The notes beneath the pieces were generated by a model. That model did not search any database, was not told the origin of the DNA, and worked only from the letters and a program-made list of their open reading frames with translations. From positions 36,546-100,545 of the forward strand of contig JAJRVW010000081.1 of assembly GCA_024277115.1 (NCBI GenBank): 64,000 nt of DNA, read 5' to 3'. Positions 1 to 8,023 of this stretch are shown piece after piece. The number at the start of each line of letters is the position of its first letter. Within the stretch, counting starts at the first letter, position 1. Origin of the DNA: Calditrichota bacterium. GTDB lineage: Bacteria > Calditrichota > Calditrichia > Calditrichales > J004. The translations under genes and the position numbers were made by a program.

Positions 1-157
1 TACAGGCCGCAACATCGCCACGGACCATGGCTGTAACATAACCCGCACCAATTTGTGAATAGCCCACAAGCTCTACACGGGCGGCTTTAACCATCGCATC
101 CGAGGCTTCTACCAAACCAACCAAGCCTTTTGTTTCTATCATTCCTAATGCTTCCAT
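1..157 (-). CDS. BMC-H shell protein, partial (C-terminus lies outside the window)
   Basis: This is the N-terminal 52 residues of a hexamer-forming bacterial microcompartment shell protein of the PduA/EutM/CcmK type. The start ATG is at 157 behind a good ribosome site (GCAGGAG). The visible protein begins [11 protein letters not shown], continues through the [16 protein letters not shown] helix region, and is cut near VRGDVAAC. It is nearly the same protein as the complete shell gene just upstream (268-537), and the DNA is also clearly similar, so the two are a recent tandem duplication. It is the last visible gene of a minus-strand BMC operon whose remaining genes are beyond the left edge; the enzymatic cargo is therefore unknown. 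Family assignment is very secure. Confidence 0.93.
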   Translation of the reverse strand, partial: MEALGMIETKGLVGLVEASDAMVKAARVELVGYSQIGAGYVTAMVRGDVAAC

Positions 158-267
158 AACTTACTCCTGCTTATTTTAAATATGATTTTAATATGTATTA
201 TACCGTGTCCATTTCAGCCAGTCAGTACCACCAACCGGGCCGAACTGCATGCTTTGTTTTTTGCCCC

Positions 268-537
268 CTATTTTAGCGGGAGGAACTTTTCTAAATCGCC
301 AACCGGACGTGGAATTACATGGGTTGAGACAAGTTCACCAACACGCTCGGCAGCGGCTGCGCCCGCATCAGTGGCAGCTTTACAAGCCGCAACATCGCCA
401 CGCACCATGGCCGTAACATAACCCGCACCAATTTGTGAATAGCCAACAAGTTCTACTTTGGCCGCTTTAACCATTGCATCCGCGGCTTCAATCAATGCCA
501 CCAAACCTTTGGTCTCGATCATGCCTAATGCATCCAT
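268..537 (-). CDS. BMC-H microcompartment shell protein (PduA/EutM-like)
   Basis: The 89-residue product is a single BMC domain, the usual size of hexameric shell tiles that make the facets of bacterial microcompartments. Family hallmarks are the starting strand [20 protein letters not shown], the [10 protein letters not shown] segment, the [23 protein letters not shown] helix and the closing [14 protein letters not shown] strand (here VSTHVIPRP). The start ATG at 537 has a clear ribosome site (CAGGAG, six bases upstream). It sits 25 bases after the pta locus and 111 bases before a second, very similar shell gene at the left edge. Known role: shell facet with a small central pore for metabolite passage. 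Which substrate passes cannot be read from the sequence. Confidence 0.95.
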   Translation of the reverse strand: MDALGMIETKGLVALIEAADAMVKAAKVELVGYSQIGAGYVTAMVRGDVAACKAATDAGAAAAERVGELVSTHVIPRPVGDLEKFLPLK

Positions 538-562
538 TTATATCTCCTGTTTTATAAGGTCG

Positions 563-1542
563 TTATTTAGTTTTTATTTTTAATAGTGATGCGAGCAACA
601 CTGAGTTTATTACGTCATCCACAGAACAACTTTTTGCAAGGGAATGCAGCGGATTTTTAAAACCTTGCATCATTGGCCCGATTGCTCTGTACCCGGCTAA
701 TTCCACCGCGAGTTTTTGTGAAATGTTTGCCGCATTCAACGAAGGGAAAATAAACACATTCGCGTTACCGTTCAAGCTGCTTTCGGGCGCTTTTTTTTGT
801 GCGATTAATTGATCGATTGCCGCATCAAATTGTAGTTCGCCATCAAAATCAAAACCACTGTTTAGGCTGTTAAAAATTTGTACAGTCTCATTCATATTTT
901 CAACTTTTTATGGGCGGCGCTACCTTTGGTCGAAAATGACAAAAAAACAATACGTGGTTGCCGGCCTGTAACCAATTTATAATTTAGAGCTGTTTTTAAG
1001 GCTATCTCCGCCAACTCGCGCGGATTTGGAAAAACATTAACGCTGCAATCGGCAAAGGCAAGTACGTTTTTTGTATCGGGCGAAATCATCACATAAAAAG
1101 ATGAAACCCGTCTAAAAGCATTATGAACGCCCGACCATTTTAACCCTTTGGAAACAACATTGGCAACGGAGCTGTTATTACCTGCAAAAGCCAAATCGGC
1201 CCGCCCGCCCTTTAATCTAAAAATTGATTGGATGACCGGGTCTTTTATTAAATTAGCCGCTTCCAGCCTTTTCAGGTTTTTATTTTGCTTTAAAATGTGA
1301 GGCAGAAATCCGTCCGTTTCCTGCGCATGGTTCGGGTTTACAATCTTTAGGCCACGCGTGTTTACCTTTAACTTATCTGCCAAATCGCGAAGCTCAAAAC
1401 CACCTCCAAGCAGAACAGGATTTGCCAAGCCCTCATCAAATAAAAACCTGGCCGCCCTGATTACAGAATCGTGATTCGCTTCCGCAAACACAACAGTCTG
1501 TGGGTTTTCCCGGCAGGTTTGTTTCCAGTTTTCAAGAAGCAT
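563..1542 (-). pseudogene. pta: Phosphate acetyltransferase (Pta/EutD type), interrupted by a one-base frameshift
   Basis: Phosphotransacetylase converts acyl-CoA and phosphate to acyl-phosphate and CoA; in BMC operons it recycles CoA inside the shell. The N-terminal part (1542-892, 216 residues) holds the PTA_PTB fold and ends FLSFSTKGSAAHKKLKI, the usual 'SFSTxGSAxH' region. The C-terminal part (895-563, 110 residues) continues with NETVQIF, the NVFIFPSLNAANISQKL motif and the conserved GPMMQGFKNPLHSLA end. The two pieces meet at an A5 run (plus-strand T5 at 905-909). One more A would read HKKVENMNETVQIFN and restore a normal protein of about 326 residues. The second ATG overlaps the first stop (ATGA), so translational coupling as two chains is possible. 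Sequencing error, real mutation or recoding cannot be separated here. Confidence 0.85.
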
Positions 1543-1819
1543 TTTCTAAACCGGCCACAATTTTTTTTACGGCTTCTATTATTTTTGATTTACTAAATTT
1601 ACCGTTGGAATAATGTACCTGCACTTCATGGATTATTTTTTGCCTGTCGCTAAAAGAAATAATCGCGGTATTTTGAACCTCCACCAATTCTACACCTAAT
1701 TTTTGGGCCGTAGTTTGTGCCTCGGACGTAACAATCGTTTTTCTTGCGTCTACTTCCAGGCGCATCTTGCCGGAGTTATAAAGCTCTTCTATCGTTTTTG
1801 CAGAGATTAGTTTTTTCAT
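1532..1819 (-). CDS. Small EutQ N-terminal-like BMC-associated protein
   Basis: A 95-residue protein starting MKKLISAKTIEELYNSGK, followed by a stretch (VDARKTIVTSEAQTTAQKLG) that resembles the N-terminal segment of ethanolamine-utilisation EutQ, where a short 'ITxEAR..A..LG' module precedes the cupin. The cupin itself is absent here; instead the last 35 residues form a lysine-rich helical segment (HYSNGKFSKSKIIEAVKKIVAGL). It overlaps the start of pta by 11 bases and follows parA by 16 bases, so it is in the same operon. The function is not known. Such N-terminal modules might act as adaptor or encapsulation segments, but that is inference. The EutQ resemblance is by eye and moderate. Confidence 0.6.
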   Translation of the reverse strand: MKKLISAKTIEELYNSGKMRLEVDARKTIVTSEAQTTAQKLGVELVEVQNTAIISFSDRQKIIHEVQVHYSNGKFSKSKIIEAVKKIVAGLENAS

Positions 1820-1835
1820 AATACTTTTTATTTTT

Positions 1836-2597
1836 CTACTTCACCAGTTTTAAAATCTCTTTGCTCAATTGCATATATTCCTGGGCGCCGCGTGCCGAAG
1901 GTGTTTTATGGATAATCGGTTTTCGGGCGTCAAATGCCTCGATCAATTTGCTGTTAATGCCGATGGGTGTTTTAAACATGTCTTTTTTAAAGCGGTCTTC
2001 CAAATGTTTTAGAACATCTTTGGCCACACGGGTACGCCGGTCGTATTGGGTGGCAAAATATCCGAGTATTTTTAAATCCGGATTTAACCTGCGCTGCACT
2101 TTTGCCACAGATTTCAATGTAAGCTCCAGTCCGGTCAAAGCAAGGTATTGGGTGAGGACAGGAATAAGCACATAATCGGCGATGGCCAACGCATTTAGCG
2201 CCAATGAACCCATATTGGGCGGGCTGTCAAACAAAATAAATTTATAATCCTGCGGAAGGGCTTCTTTTGTAAGGAAAAATCCGGCATCCTGCTCTAAAAG
2301 CATTTCATCATAAAACTCACTTAGAGACGGCTCGGATGGCAGACAAGAAAGGTTTATAAAGTTGGTTTTATAAATATAGTCCTGAATATTTTTCTGGCCA
2401 TTGACAATATAATCGCACAGGGTCGAGACATCGCTCTCGTCTTTAGAAAGCCCCAAATGGATCGATGCGCTGGCAGCCGGGTCAAGATCGACAACCAAGG
2501 TTGATTTGCCCGATTGTGCCAGACAGGCCGCAATATTTACTACACTGGTTGTTTTGCCAACGCCACCTTTATTATTCAACACTACAATTGATTTCAT
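1836..2597 (-). CDS. ParA/MinD-family ATPase of the BMC operon (McdA-like positioning candidate)
   Basis: A 253-residue ParA-type P-loop ATPase. The deviant Walker A (NNKGGVGKTT, residues 8-17) has the signature lysine, followed by the switch I aspartate region (VVDLDPAASAS, a ParA-like 'DLDPQ..' variant) and a Walker B-like FILFDSPPNMGSLALNAL. Length and the downstream YFATQYDRRTRVAKDVLKHL segment match Soj/ParA proteins. ParA ATPases bind nucleoid DNA as ATP dimers and move cargo by a gradient. McdA, a relative, spaces carboxysomes. Here it lies between a shell protein with a DNA-binding-like tail (upstream, 25 bases) and the BMC enzyme and shell genes. No ParB gene and no plasmid partition site is visible, so positioning of the microcompartment is the most economical role, but it is inferred from context. 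Confidence 0.88.
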   Translation of the reverse strand: MKSIVVLNNKGGVGKTTSVVNIAACLAQSGKSTLVVDLDPAASASIHLGLSKDESDVSTLCDYIVNGQKNIQDYIYKTNFINLSCLPSEPSLSEFYDEMLLEQDAGFFLTKEALPQDYKFILFDSPPNMGSLALNALAIADYVLIPVLTQYLALTGLELTLKSVAKVQRRLNPDLKILGYFATQYDRRTRVAKDVLKHLEDRFKKDMFKTPIGINSKLIEAFDARKPIIHKTPSARGAQEYMQLSKEILKLVK

Positions 2598-2622
2598 TTT
2601 TGTCCTGCCAAATATTCAACAA

Positions 2623-3192
2623 TTAAAGTAAATAATACCGCTGCTGTACTTTTTCTATTTTATCCTGATCAATTAATTTTTTTAGTAAAATACGTACTTG
2701 CGAAACATCCTGCTTTAATTGGCCGGCCAGCTCGTTTAATGTGGCGCCATTCTTTTTATTTTTTAATGATTGTAATATCTGCACCGCTAAATCCATGGGC
2801 TTACTTACGGTTTTTTTAGGCCGCCTGGCCGGGGAAGCTTTTACTGTGGGCTTCAGCATTGGCTTTTGTACTTCTTCGATTATTTCTTCATCTACGTCCG
2901 GTTCAATATCCAAAGCCTCTTTATTTTCCGTCCCAAAAACCTGCGCATCATTAAAAGGGCGCGCAATAACATGCGAGGTCACAAATTGGCCAATTCGTTC
3001 GGCAGCTGCACTCCCCGCTTCTACGGCAGCTTGAACCGCACCCAGTTCACCCTCAACAAAAACGGTTACAAGGCCGAAGCCAATTTCTGTTTTACGGACC
3101 AATTGAACCTTTGCTGCCTTCAACATGGCATCCGCAGCTTCAATCGAGCCAATCAAACCTTGTGTTTCTACAAATCCGTAAGATAAGGACAT
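2623..3192 (-). CDS. EutK-like shell protein: BMC domain, acidic/basic linker, winged helix
   Basis: The first 90 residues are a BMC-H domain (YGFVETQGLIGSIEAADAM, then VTVFVEGELGAVQAAVEAG and VTSHVIARP). An acidic linker follows (about 100-125, rich in D/E), then a basic stretch (SPARRPKKTVSK), and the last 60 residues read as a winged helix-turn-helix: a helix AVQILQSL, ATLNELAGQLKQDVSQVRILLKKL, and a wing DKIEKVQQRYYLL. EutK of the Eut microcompartment has the same BMC plus C-terminal winged-helix order, proposed to bind nucleic acid. This gene is the first of the operon and is directly followed by parA, which suggests it may link the shell to DNA or to the ATPase. Shell identity is certain; the DNA-binding role is inferred from fold-like pattern only. 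Confidence 0.88.
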   Translation of the reverse strand: MSLSYGFVETQGLIGSIEAADAMLKAAKVQLVRKTEIGFGLVTVFVEGELGAVQAAVEAGSAAAERIGQFVTSHVIARPFNDAQVFGTENKEALDIEPDVDEEIIEEVQKPMLKPTVKASPARRPKKTVSKPMDLAVQILQSLKNKKNGATLNELAGQLKQDVSQVRILLKKLIDQDKIEKVQQRYYLL

Positions 3193-3392
3193 AAAATAAC
3201 TTTTAAAAAATAAATGAATTACAGGAAATTTTAATGGTAAAGGTACAACAATCTATAAACCTGAATCAAGAAGATAATTAAAACCGCAACTTATTAAAGA
3301 AATCCTTTTTATTTTTATTTTAAATCAGAAAAATCCCTCTTGTAAGTTTTAACCCAGCACTTTAATTTCCAAAGTATTTGGAGAACGAACAA

Positions 3393-4175
3393 ATGAATAT
3401 AAAACAAATACGACTGCTTGCCTATGTAGCCCTTATTGGCTGGGTTGGTTTTAAGTACGGCTATCCTTTTTACAAAACCTTTAACGCCCCATCCGAGACA
3501 AAAGAACTTTACGGCACTTTACTTTCCGATGGCCTTCCCTGGCAAACGTATGCCCATTCAACACTCGGCAACAACATCTACATGATGGAACTCGGAGAAG
3601 GTGAAAGTACTACGTTAATATTTGGTGGGTTTCACGGCGATGAGCCCGGTGGATTTCATCTTGTAGTTGAGCTTGCCCGGTATTTATATGCCAACCCAGA
3701 CCTAATTAAAAGCAGGGTGGTTTTTGTCCCGGTCTTAAACCCCGATGGCCTTTTGGAAAATAAACGGCTCAATAGCAACAAAACGGATATTAACCGTAAT
3801 TTCCCGACCATGAATTGGACACCCGTCTATTCTGATTATAGCTATTATCCGGGAAGAGAAGCGGGCTCAGAGGTAGAAACACAGGTAGCGCTCCGGCTAT
3901 TGGCTGAATATAAGCCTGCAAAAATCATCTCAATCCACTCATCCCTGCATCTGATAAATTTTGATGGCCATGCCTTAAGCCTGGCCAGTGAAATGGCGCG
4001 CTCGAACGGCTATGAAATTGCCAACCATATTGGCTATGCCACGCCCGGTTCGTTCGGGACTTATGCCGGCAAAGAATTGGATATCCCAACCATAACTTTA
4101 GAACTGCCATTATACGACCCGGAACAAGCCTGGAAGGATAACAAAGAAGCTTTAATAAAAGCGATTAACTTTTAA
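3393..4175 (+). CDS. M14-family zinc amidase/carboxypeptidase (MpaA-like), membrane anchored
   Basis: A 260-residue metallopeptidase. Residues 5-25 form one hydrophobic N-terminal segment, probably a signal anchor. The zinc site is visible as GFHGDEPGG (H and E ligands) and SIHSSLH (third ligand), with the substrate-binding NPDG and DINRNFP (Arg/Asn) motifs and the catalytic Glu in TLELP. Small M14 proteins of this form resemble murein peptide amidase MpaA, which trims diaminopimelate from muropeptides. I chose the ATG at 3393 because a GGAG lies nine bases upstream; a TTG five codons earlier lacks such a site. It is divergent from the BMC operon. The exact substrate is not decided by sequence. 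Confidence 0.82.
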   Translation: MNIKQIRLLAYVALIGWVGFKYGYPFYKTFNAPSETKELYGTLLSDGLPWQTYAHSTLGNNIYMMELGEGESTTLIFGGFHGDEPGGFHLVVELARYLYANPDLIKSRVVFVPVLNPDGLLENKRLNSNKTDINRNFPTMNWTPVYSDYSYYPGREAGSEVETQVALRLLAEYKPAKIISIHSSLHLINFDGHALSLASEMARSNGYEIANHIGYATPGSFGTYAGKELDIPTITLELPLYDPEQAWKDNKEALIKAINF

Positions 4176-4286
4176 AATAGCGGCGCCATCCCGCATTTTG
4201 AAGATGTTTTAATATTGATCAATATTAACTTTGGAGATGTACAGTCTTCAGGCAATTAAATGAAAAAAATTTAAACCGGAGTAAAT

Positions 4287-4619
4287 ATGCATACCTTATG
4301 GAATATTCTATTATTGGCCATAACCGTTTTTGCTGTCTCAAAAATGTTGCCCAACATCCGAATAAAAAATTTTACCACGGCGATTATTGTTGCGGTAGTT
4401 TACAGTATCATCAATTTTTTTATAGGATGGCTGCTTGTACTGCTTAGCTTGCCGGCCATGATCCTGACCTTTGGCCTGTTTGCTTTTGTGATCAATGCAT
4501 TTTTACTCTGGATTACAGATCAGTTGATTGAAGATTTCGAGATTAAAAATTTCTCGACTACTCTGCTCGCCGCATTCCTGATCACAATAATCAGTACATT
4601 TTTAAAGTGGATTTTTTGA
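4287..4619 (+). CDS. Small membrane protein, phage holin family 4 / YvlD type
   Basis: A 110-residue protein with about four hydrophobic segments (residues 4-20, 30-55, 57-77 and 90-108) and the pattern of the phage_holin_4_2/YvlD family: repeated 'IKNFxTxLLAA' phrases (RIKNFTTAIIVAV and EIKNFSTTLLAAF), a central LPAMILTFGLFAFVINAFLLW and conserved small polar residues. These proteins are common chromosomal membrane proteins of unknown function; the 'holin' name is historical and no phage genes are nearby. The start ATG at 4287 has CCGGAG upstream. It ends in TGA, useful evidence that TGA works as a stop codon in this genome. Confidence 0.8.
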   Translation: MHTLWNILLLAITVFAVSKMLPNIRIKNFTTAIIVAVVYSIINFFIGWLLVLLSLPAMILTFGLFAFVINAFLLWITDQLIEDFEIKNFSTTLLAAFLITIISTFLKWIF

Positions 4620-4667
4620 TTAAGGAGGCCGTCGTTCCCCGGAAACCGGGGAATGACATTATTGTGC

Positions 4668-5780
4668 CTACACCTTTATAAAAATATTTTTCTTATATAA
4701 AAAGTACATGGCCAGGTAAGAAATAAAAATGAAAGTTAGGGCATAAGCCAGCGAGGCGTTTATCGGGCTTAGCCACGAATTAAAAAACACCTGCATTAAC
4801 CAGCATTTTAAGGTGATTACACCATTGGCCGATTGCCATTTTATCAAATAAAGAAGCCTGCCCACCACGCCGGAAAGTACAAAAACAGTGATAGCGTTCA
4901 TCCCATATACCCGGAATGGCTTGATCCCTTTTTGCCAGCCCTTAACATCAATCACATAATAGGAAATGCCTAAAATAACCAGTGCCATGCCGCTCATAAA
5001 AATAGCATAAGAGCTCGTCCAAATATTTTTATTGATGGGCAGCCAATGGCTCCAGGCCATGCCAATTCCTATGGCAATATTACCGGCAATCAGCATGATT
5101 ACGGCTTTCTCTATTTTCTCTTTTTTGCTTCGTAACAGATTGCCGGTTAAAACACCAAACAGTGTTGTGGAGATTGCCGGAAGTGTACTAAACAGTCCTT
5201 CAGGGTCCCAGGTTTTTGTTTGCGACCACATGTGGCCCTGCAAAAAGAGGCTGTCTATATAAGCCGAAAAATTTGCTCCCTTTTCATAAAGGCCTGCCCC
5301 AATATCCGGAACAGGAAACCATTCCATCCCGCCCCAATAAACCAGTAAAAAACCAACGGCCCAAGTTGCCTGTGTTTTTATGGAACCATGTAAAAAAATA
5401 ACTGTCGCGATCAAATAGCAGACAGCAATACGTTGTAACACACCGGGAATACGGATAATACTTAAATCAAAAAATGGAAAACCTGAGAGGAACAATCCCA
5501 ATCCAAAAAGTAAAAGCGTGCGCCGGATAATTTTTTTATATAACTCTTTTTTGGATTCCTGCCGCTCTTTTTTACCGGATAGCGCCAGGGAAATGGCCAC
5601 GCCTACAATAAATAAAAAGAAAGGGAAAATAAGGTCGGTGGGTGTCCAGCCATGCCATTTTGCATGTTCCAATGGCGGGTAAATATGGCTCCAGCTTCCG
5701 GGATTATTAACCAAAATCATCCCGGCAATGGTGAACCCACGGAAAAAATCGAGCGAGAGAAGGCGTTGTTGTTTTTCCAT
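4668..5780 (-). CDS. COG4299 membrane acyltransferase (heparan-alpha-glucosaminide N-acetyltransferase-like)
   Basis: A 370-residue polytopic membrane protein with about ten hydrophobic helices. The start RLLSLDFFRGFTIAGMILVNNPGSW, then HAKWHGWTPTDLIFPFFLFIVGVAISL, is the strongly conserved N-terminus of bacterial COG4299/DUF5009 proteins, related to lysosomal HGSNAT, which moves acetyl groups across a membrane to sugar amines. The histidine in the AKWHGW loop corresponds to the region of the active-site His in the family. The C-terminal GMNAITVFVLSGVVGRLLYL is also typical. Bacterial members are often linked to glycan use, but no sugar-degrading genes are adjacent here. It is convergent with the holin-like gene and stands alone. 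Confidence 0.82.
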   Translation of the reverse strand: MEKQQRLLSLDFFRGFTIAGMILVNNPGSWSHIYPPLEHAKWHGWTPTDLIFPFFLFIVGVAISLALSGKKERQESKKELYKKIIRRTLLLFGLGLFLSGFPFFDLSIIRIPGVLQRIAVCYLIATVIFLHGSIKTQATWAVGFLLVYWGGMEWFPVPDIGAGLYEKGANFSAYIDSLFLQGHMWSQTKTWDPEGLFSTLPAISTTLFGVLTGNLLRSKKEKIEKAVIMLIAGNIAIGIGMAWSHWLPINKNIWTSSYAIFMSGMALVILGISYYVIDVKGWQKGIKPFRVYGMNAITVFVLSGVVGRLLYLIKWQSANGVITLKCWLMQVFFNSWLSPINASLAYALTFIFISYLAMYFLYKKNIFIKV

Positions 5781-5822
5781 CGTTTTGAGGCCTGTAATGT
5801 TTAGAGGAAACCAATCTACAAA

Positions 5823-6386
5823 CTATGATTCAATCATGCCAGTTTTACGCGCATACTCAAAAATACCTCCTGCTTCCACAATCGGCAAAACATCACCGAG
5901 CGGTTTTAAATGATATTCCTTTCCGGACGTGTTGTTTTTTAGAATATTTCTATCCACGTCAATTTCTAATAGATCACCCGTGCAAATTTCCTGTTTAAGC
6001 TTCCCTGTACATTCATAAGGGATCACAAAACCGCCATCCACCGCATTGCGATAAAAAATCCGGGCATAGGACTCGGCAATCACAATTTTTACACCCGCTT
6101 TTTGCAGGGCAAACGGTGCATGTTCCCGTGAAGAGCCACAGCCAAAATTAGAACCGCCAATCATAATGCTAAATTCGGAAAGATGATTATCGCCCTTAAT
6201 AAAAGGGATGCCACCATCGGGCAAACCGGCTTGTTCGAGCGGGACACTGGATAATGCAAACTGCCCGTATTTTTTTGATTCTTCTTCATCGCTTAAACTA
6301 TAAACCAGGTGCTCCGCCGGGATAATCTGATCCGTATCAATATTATCACCCAAAACGTATGCTTTTCCTTCAATTCTATTTTTCAT
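5823..6386 (-). CDS. leuD: 3-isopropylmalate dehydratase small subunit
   Basis: LeuD pairs with LeuC to isomerise 2-isopropylmalate to 3-isopropylmalate in leucine synthesis. The 187-residue protein has the swivel-domain signatures VLGDNIDTDQIIPAEHL near the start, FGCGSSREHAPFALQKAGVKIVIAESYARIFYRNAVDGG in the middle and a C-terminal GDVLPIVEAGGIFEYAR. The length fits the family. The ATG at 6386 has AGGA seven bases upstream. It is the last gene of leuB-leuA-leuC-leuD, separated from leuC by 118 bases that hold a dispersed repeat. Confidence 0.95.
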   Translation of the reverse strand: MKNRIEGKAYVLGDNIDTDQIIPAEHLVYSLSDEEESKKYGQFALSSVPLEQAGLPDGGIPFIKGDNHLSEFSIMIGGSNFGCGSSREHAPFALQKAGVKIVIAESYARIFYRNAVDGGFVIPYECTGKLKQEICTGDLLEIDVDRNILKNNTSGKEYHLKPLGDVLPIVEAGGIFEYARKTGMIES

Positions 6387-6412
6387 TTTTTTCCTATGAT
6401 TAAATTAGATTG

Positions 6413-6484
6413 GATGTCATTCTGAAAGTAGCGCAGCGGAGTGAAGAATCCTATAATCCAGGAGATGCTCGTTCCTCAGCATGA
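6413..6484. repeat. Dispersed palindromic repeat (family A), single diverged copy
   Basis: Between leuC and leuD. It starts with GTCATTCTGAAAGTAGCGCA, has GAAGAATCC inside and ends with GATGCTCGTTCCTCAGCATG, the same architecture as the 107-bp tandem units at 51547-52012. The ends are inverted repeats (TCATTCTGA / TCAGCATGA). No coding content. Confidence 0.75.
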
Positions 6485-6504
6485 CAACTATCATCCACCA
6501 AATA

Positions 6505-7800
6505 TTACAAAAAATCCCGGGGATCCGTAATGACCCCGTTAACCGCCGATGCCGCAACGGTATAAGCCGAAGCCAGGTAAACTTCCGATTTTTTACTGCC
6601 CATCCGCCCCGGAAAATTCCGGTTAGTCGTTGAAACCACAATATCATGATCCACCGAGCGGCCAATGGTATCGGCCGGCCCGCCCAGGCACGCCGCGCAG
6701 GATGATTTTGTTAGAGAACAACCGGCCTTAAGTAAAATTTCTTTCAATGAAATTCCTTTATACGTTTCCGTTTCCAGTAACGCGGCGACTTCGGTACTGC
6801 CCGGAACCACAAAGGTAGGCACCTTCACAGTTTTATTTAGAAGTATTTCACAGGCCATTTTAAAATCACTTATTTTCCCGCCCGTACAGGAACCAATATA
6901 GCCTTTTGTTATTTTCGAACCGGCCACATTACGGACGGTGTCCCGGTTATCCGGGCTGTGCGGCTTGGCCACAACTGGTTCCATTTGCGCCACATTATAT
7001 TCATATTTACTGTGATATTTTGCAGCGGGATCACTTGTAAAAATTTCAAACGACCTATTTGTTCTTCGCTTTACATATTCCTGCGTCACTTCATCGGCGG
7101 CAATTATACCGTTCATGCCCCCTGCTTCAATCGCCATATTTGTAAGCGTCATCCGTTCGTTCATACTCAATGAAAAGACCGCCTCACCGTCAAATTCCAT
7201 CGCACGATAGGTGGCGCCATCAGTTGTAATATCTCCAAGTATTTGCAGGATTAAATCTTTGGCCGTAAGATATTTTGGCATTTGGCCATGAAAAGTAAAC
7301 TTCATTGACTCCGGTACTTTTTCCCAAATTTTGCCTGTGCCTAAAATGAAAGCCGCATCCGTATTGCCCACGCCCGTGGAAAAAAGCCCAAATGCGCCCG
7401 AAGTGCAGGTGTGCGAATCTGTGCCAAACAGAACCGTACCCGGCAGGTTAAAACCCTCTTCGGCCAGGGCGATATGGCACACGCCTTTGTAACGCTCCGT
7501 ACCCACGTCATAATAATTGGGCAGATTATGTTGAGTGGCAAATTGCTGCAATAAACTCACATTTCGGTTAGCGTGTTTATCGCCCGTAAAAATATAGTGG
7601 TCAGGAAAAACGACCAGCTTCTCTTTGTCCCAGATTTTTGCCTGTTCGCCAAACTCACGCTGCCAGATTTGAAACGTGGGCGGTCCACAGACATCGTGGG
7701 TCATAAGGGTGTCCACATTCAGCCAGATATTTTCACCCGGTTTTACTTCTTTTTTTCCGGCTGCCTTTGCCAATATTTTTTCTGTGATGGTCATTGCCAT
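6505..7800 (-). CDS. leuC: 3-isopropylmalate dehydratase large subunit
   Basis: A 431-residue aconitase-family protein. It has VDTLMTHDVCGPPTF at the start, the LFGTDSHTCTSGAFGLFSTGVGNTD motif, and the three [4Fe-4S] cysteines in IGSCTGGKISDF and SSCAACLGGPAD, where the CxxC lies. Near the end, STTNRNFPGRMGSKKSEVYLASAYTVAASAVNG is the standard LeuC/aconitase active-site segment. It works as the heterodimer partner of LeuD in the second step of leucine synthesis. A second in-frame ATG lies two codons later; either may be used. It follows leuA by 223 bases that contain diverged repeat sequence. Confidence 0.95.
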   Translation of the reverse strand: MAMTITEKILAKAAGKKEVKPGENIWLNVDTLMTHDVCGPPTFQIWQREFGEQAKIWDKEKLVVFPDHYIFTGDKHANRNVSLLQQFATQHNLPNYYDVGTERYKGVCHIALAEEGFNLPGTVLFGTDSHTCTSGAFGLFSTGVGNTDAAFILGTGKIWEKVPESMKFTFHGQMPKYLTAKDLILQILGDITTDGATYRAMEFDGEAVFSLSMNERMTLTNMAIEAGGMNGIIAADEVTQEYVKRRTNRSFEIFTSDPAAKYHSKYEYNVAQMEPVVAKPHSPDNRDTVRNVAGSKITKGYIGSCTGGKISDFKMACEILLNKTVKVPTFVVPGSTEVAALLETETYKGISLKEILLKAGCSLTKSSCAACLGGPADTIGRSVDHDIVVSTTNRNFPGRMGSKKSEVYLASAYTVAASAVNGVITDPRDFL

Positions 7801-7842
7801 GATTTTAAATTTCCCTTTTATAGTTTATTGATCTAATGTCGC

Positions 7843-7994
7843 ACTGCTGTCATGTTGAGGCGCTCTTACCGAAATATTCCATTTTTTCTTGTTCAGGATT
7901 CTTCGTTAAAAACAACTCAGAATGACAGGGTGCCTTTTTCATTCTGAGCAGCCGTTCTGTGGCGTGCCGAAGTATCCCTTCATATTAGGAATGA
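7843..7994. repeat. Degenerate family A repeat pieces between leuA and leuC
   Basis: The 223-base gap carries fragments of the dispersed repeat: CTGTCATGTTGAGG, GGATTCTTCG, CTCAGAATGACAGG and CATTCTGAGCAG, followed by an AAGTATCCCTTC and GGAATGACGA. The pieces are in both orientations, consistent with nested or decayed copies. Nothing else is seen in this gap. Confidence 0.55.
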
Positions 7995-8023
7995 CGACCT
8001 GTACAATAATTACAAAAAAAAGA

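Noticed and set aside
1836..2597. ParA as chromosome or plasmid partition protein.
   Set aside because: No parB, no parS-like repeats and no replication genes are adjacent; the gene is embedded in the BMC operon. Not excluded, but less likely.
4287..4619. Prophage holin.
   Set aside because: No other phage genes nearby; this family is common as chromosomal YvlD-like membrane proteins.
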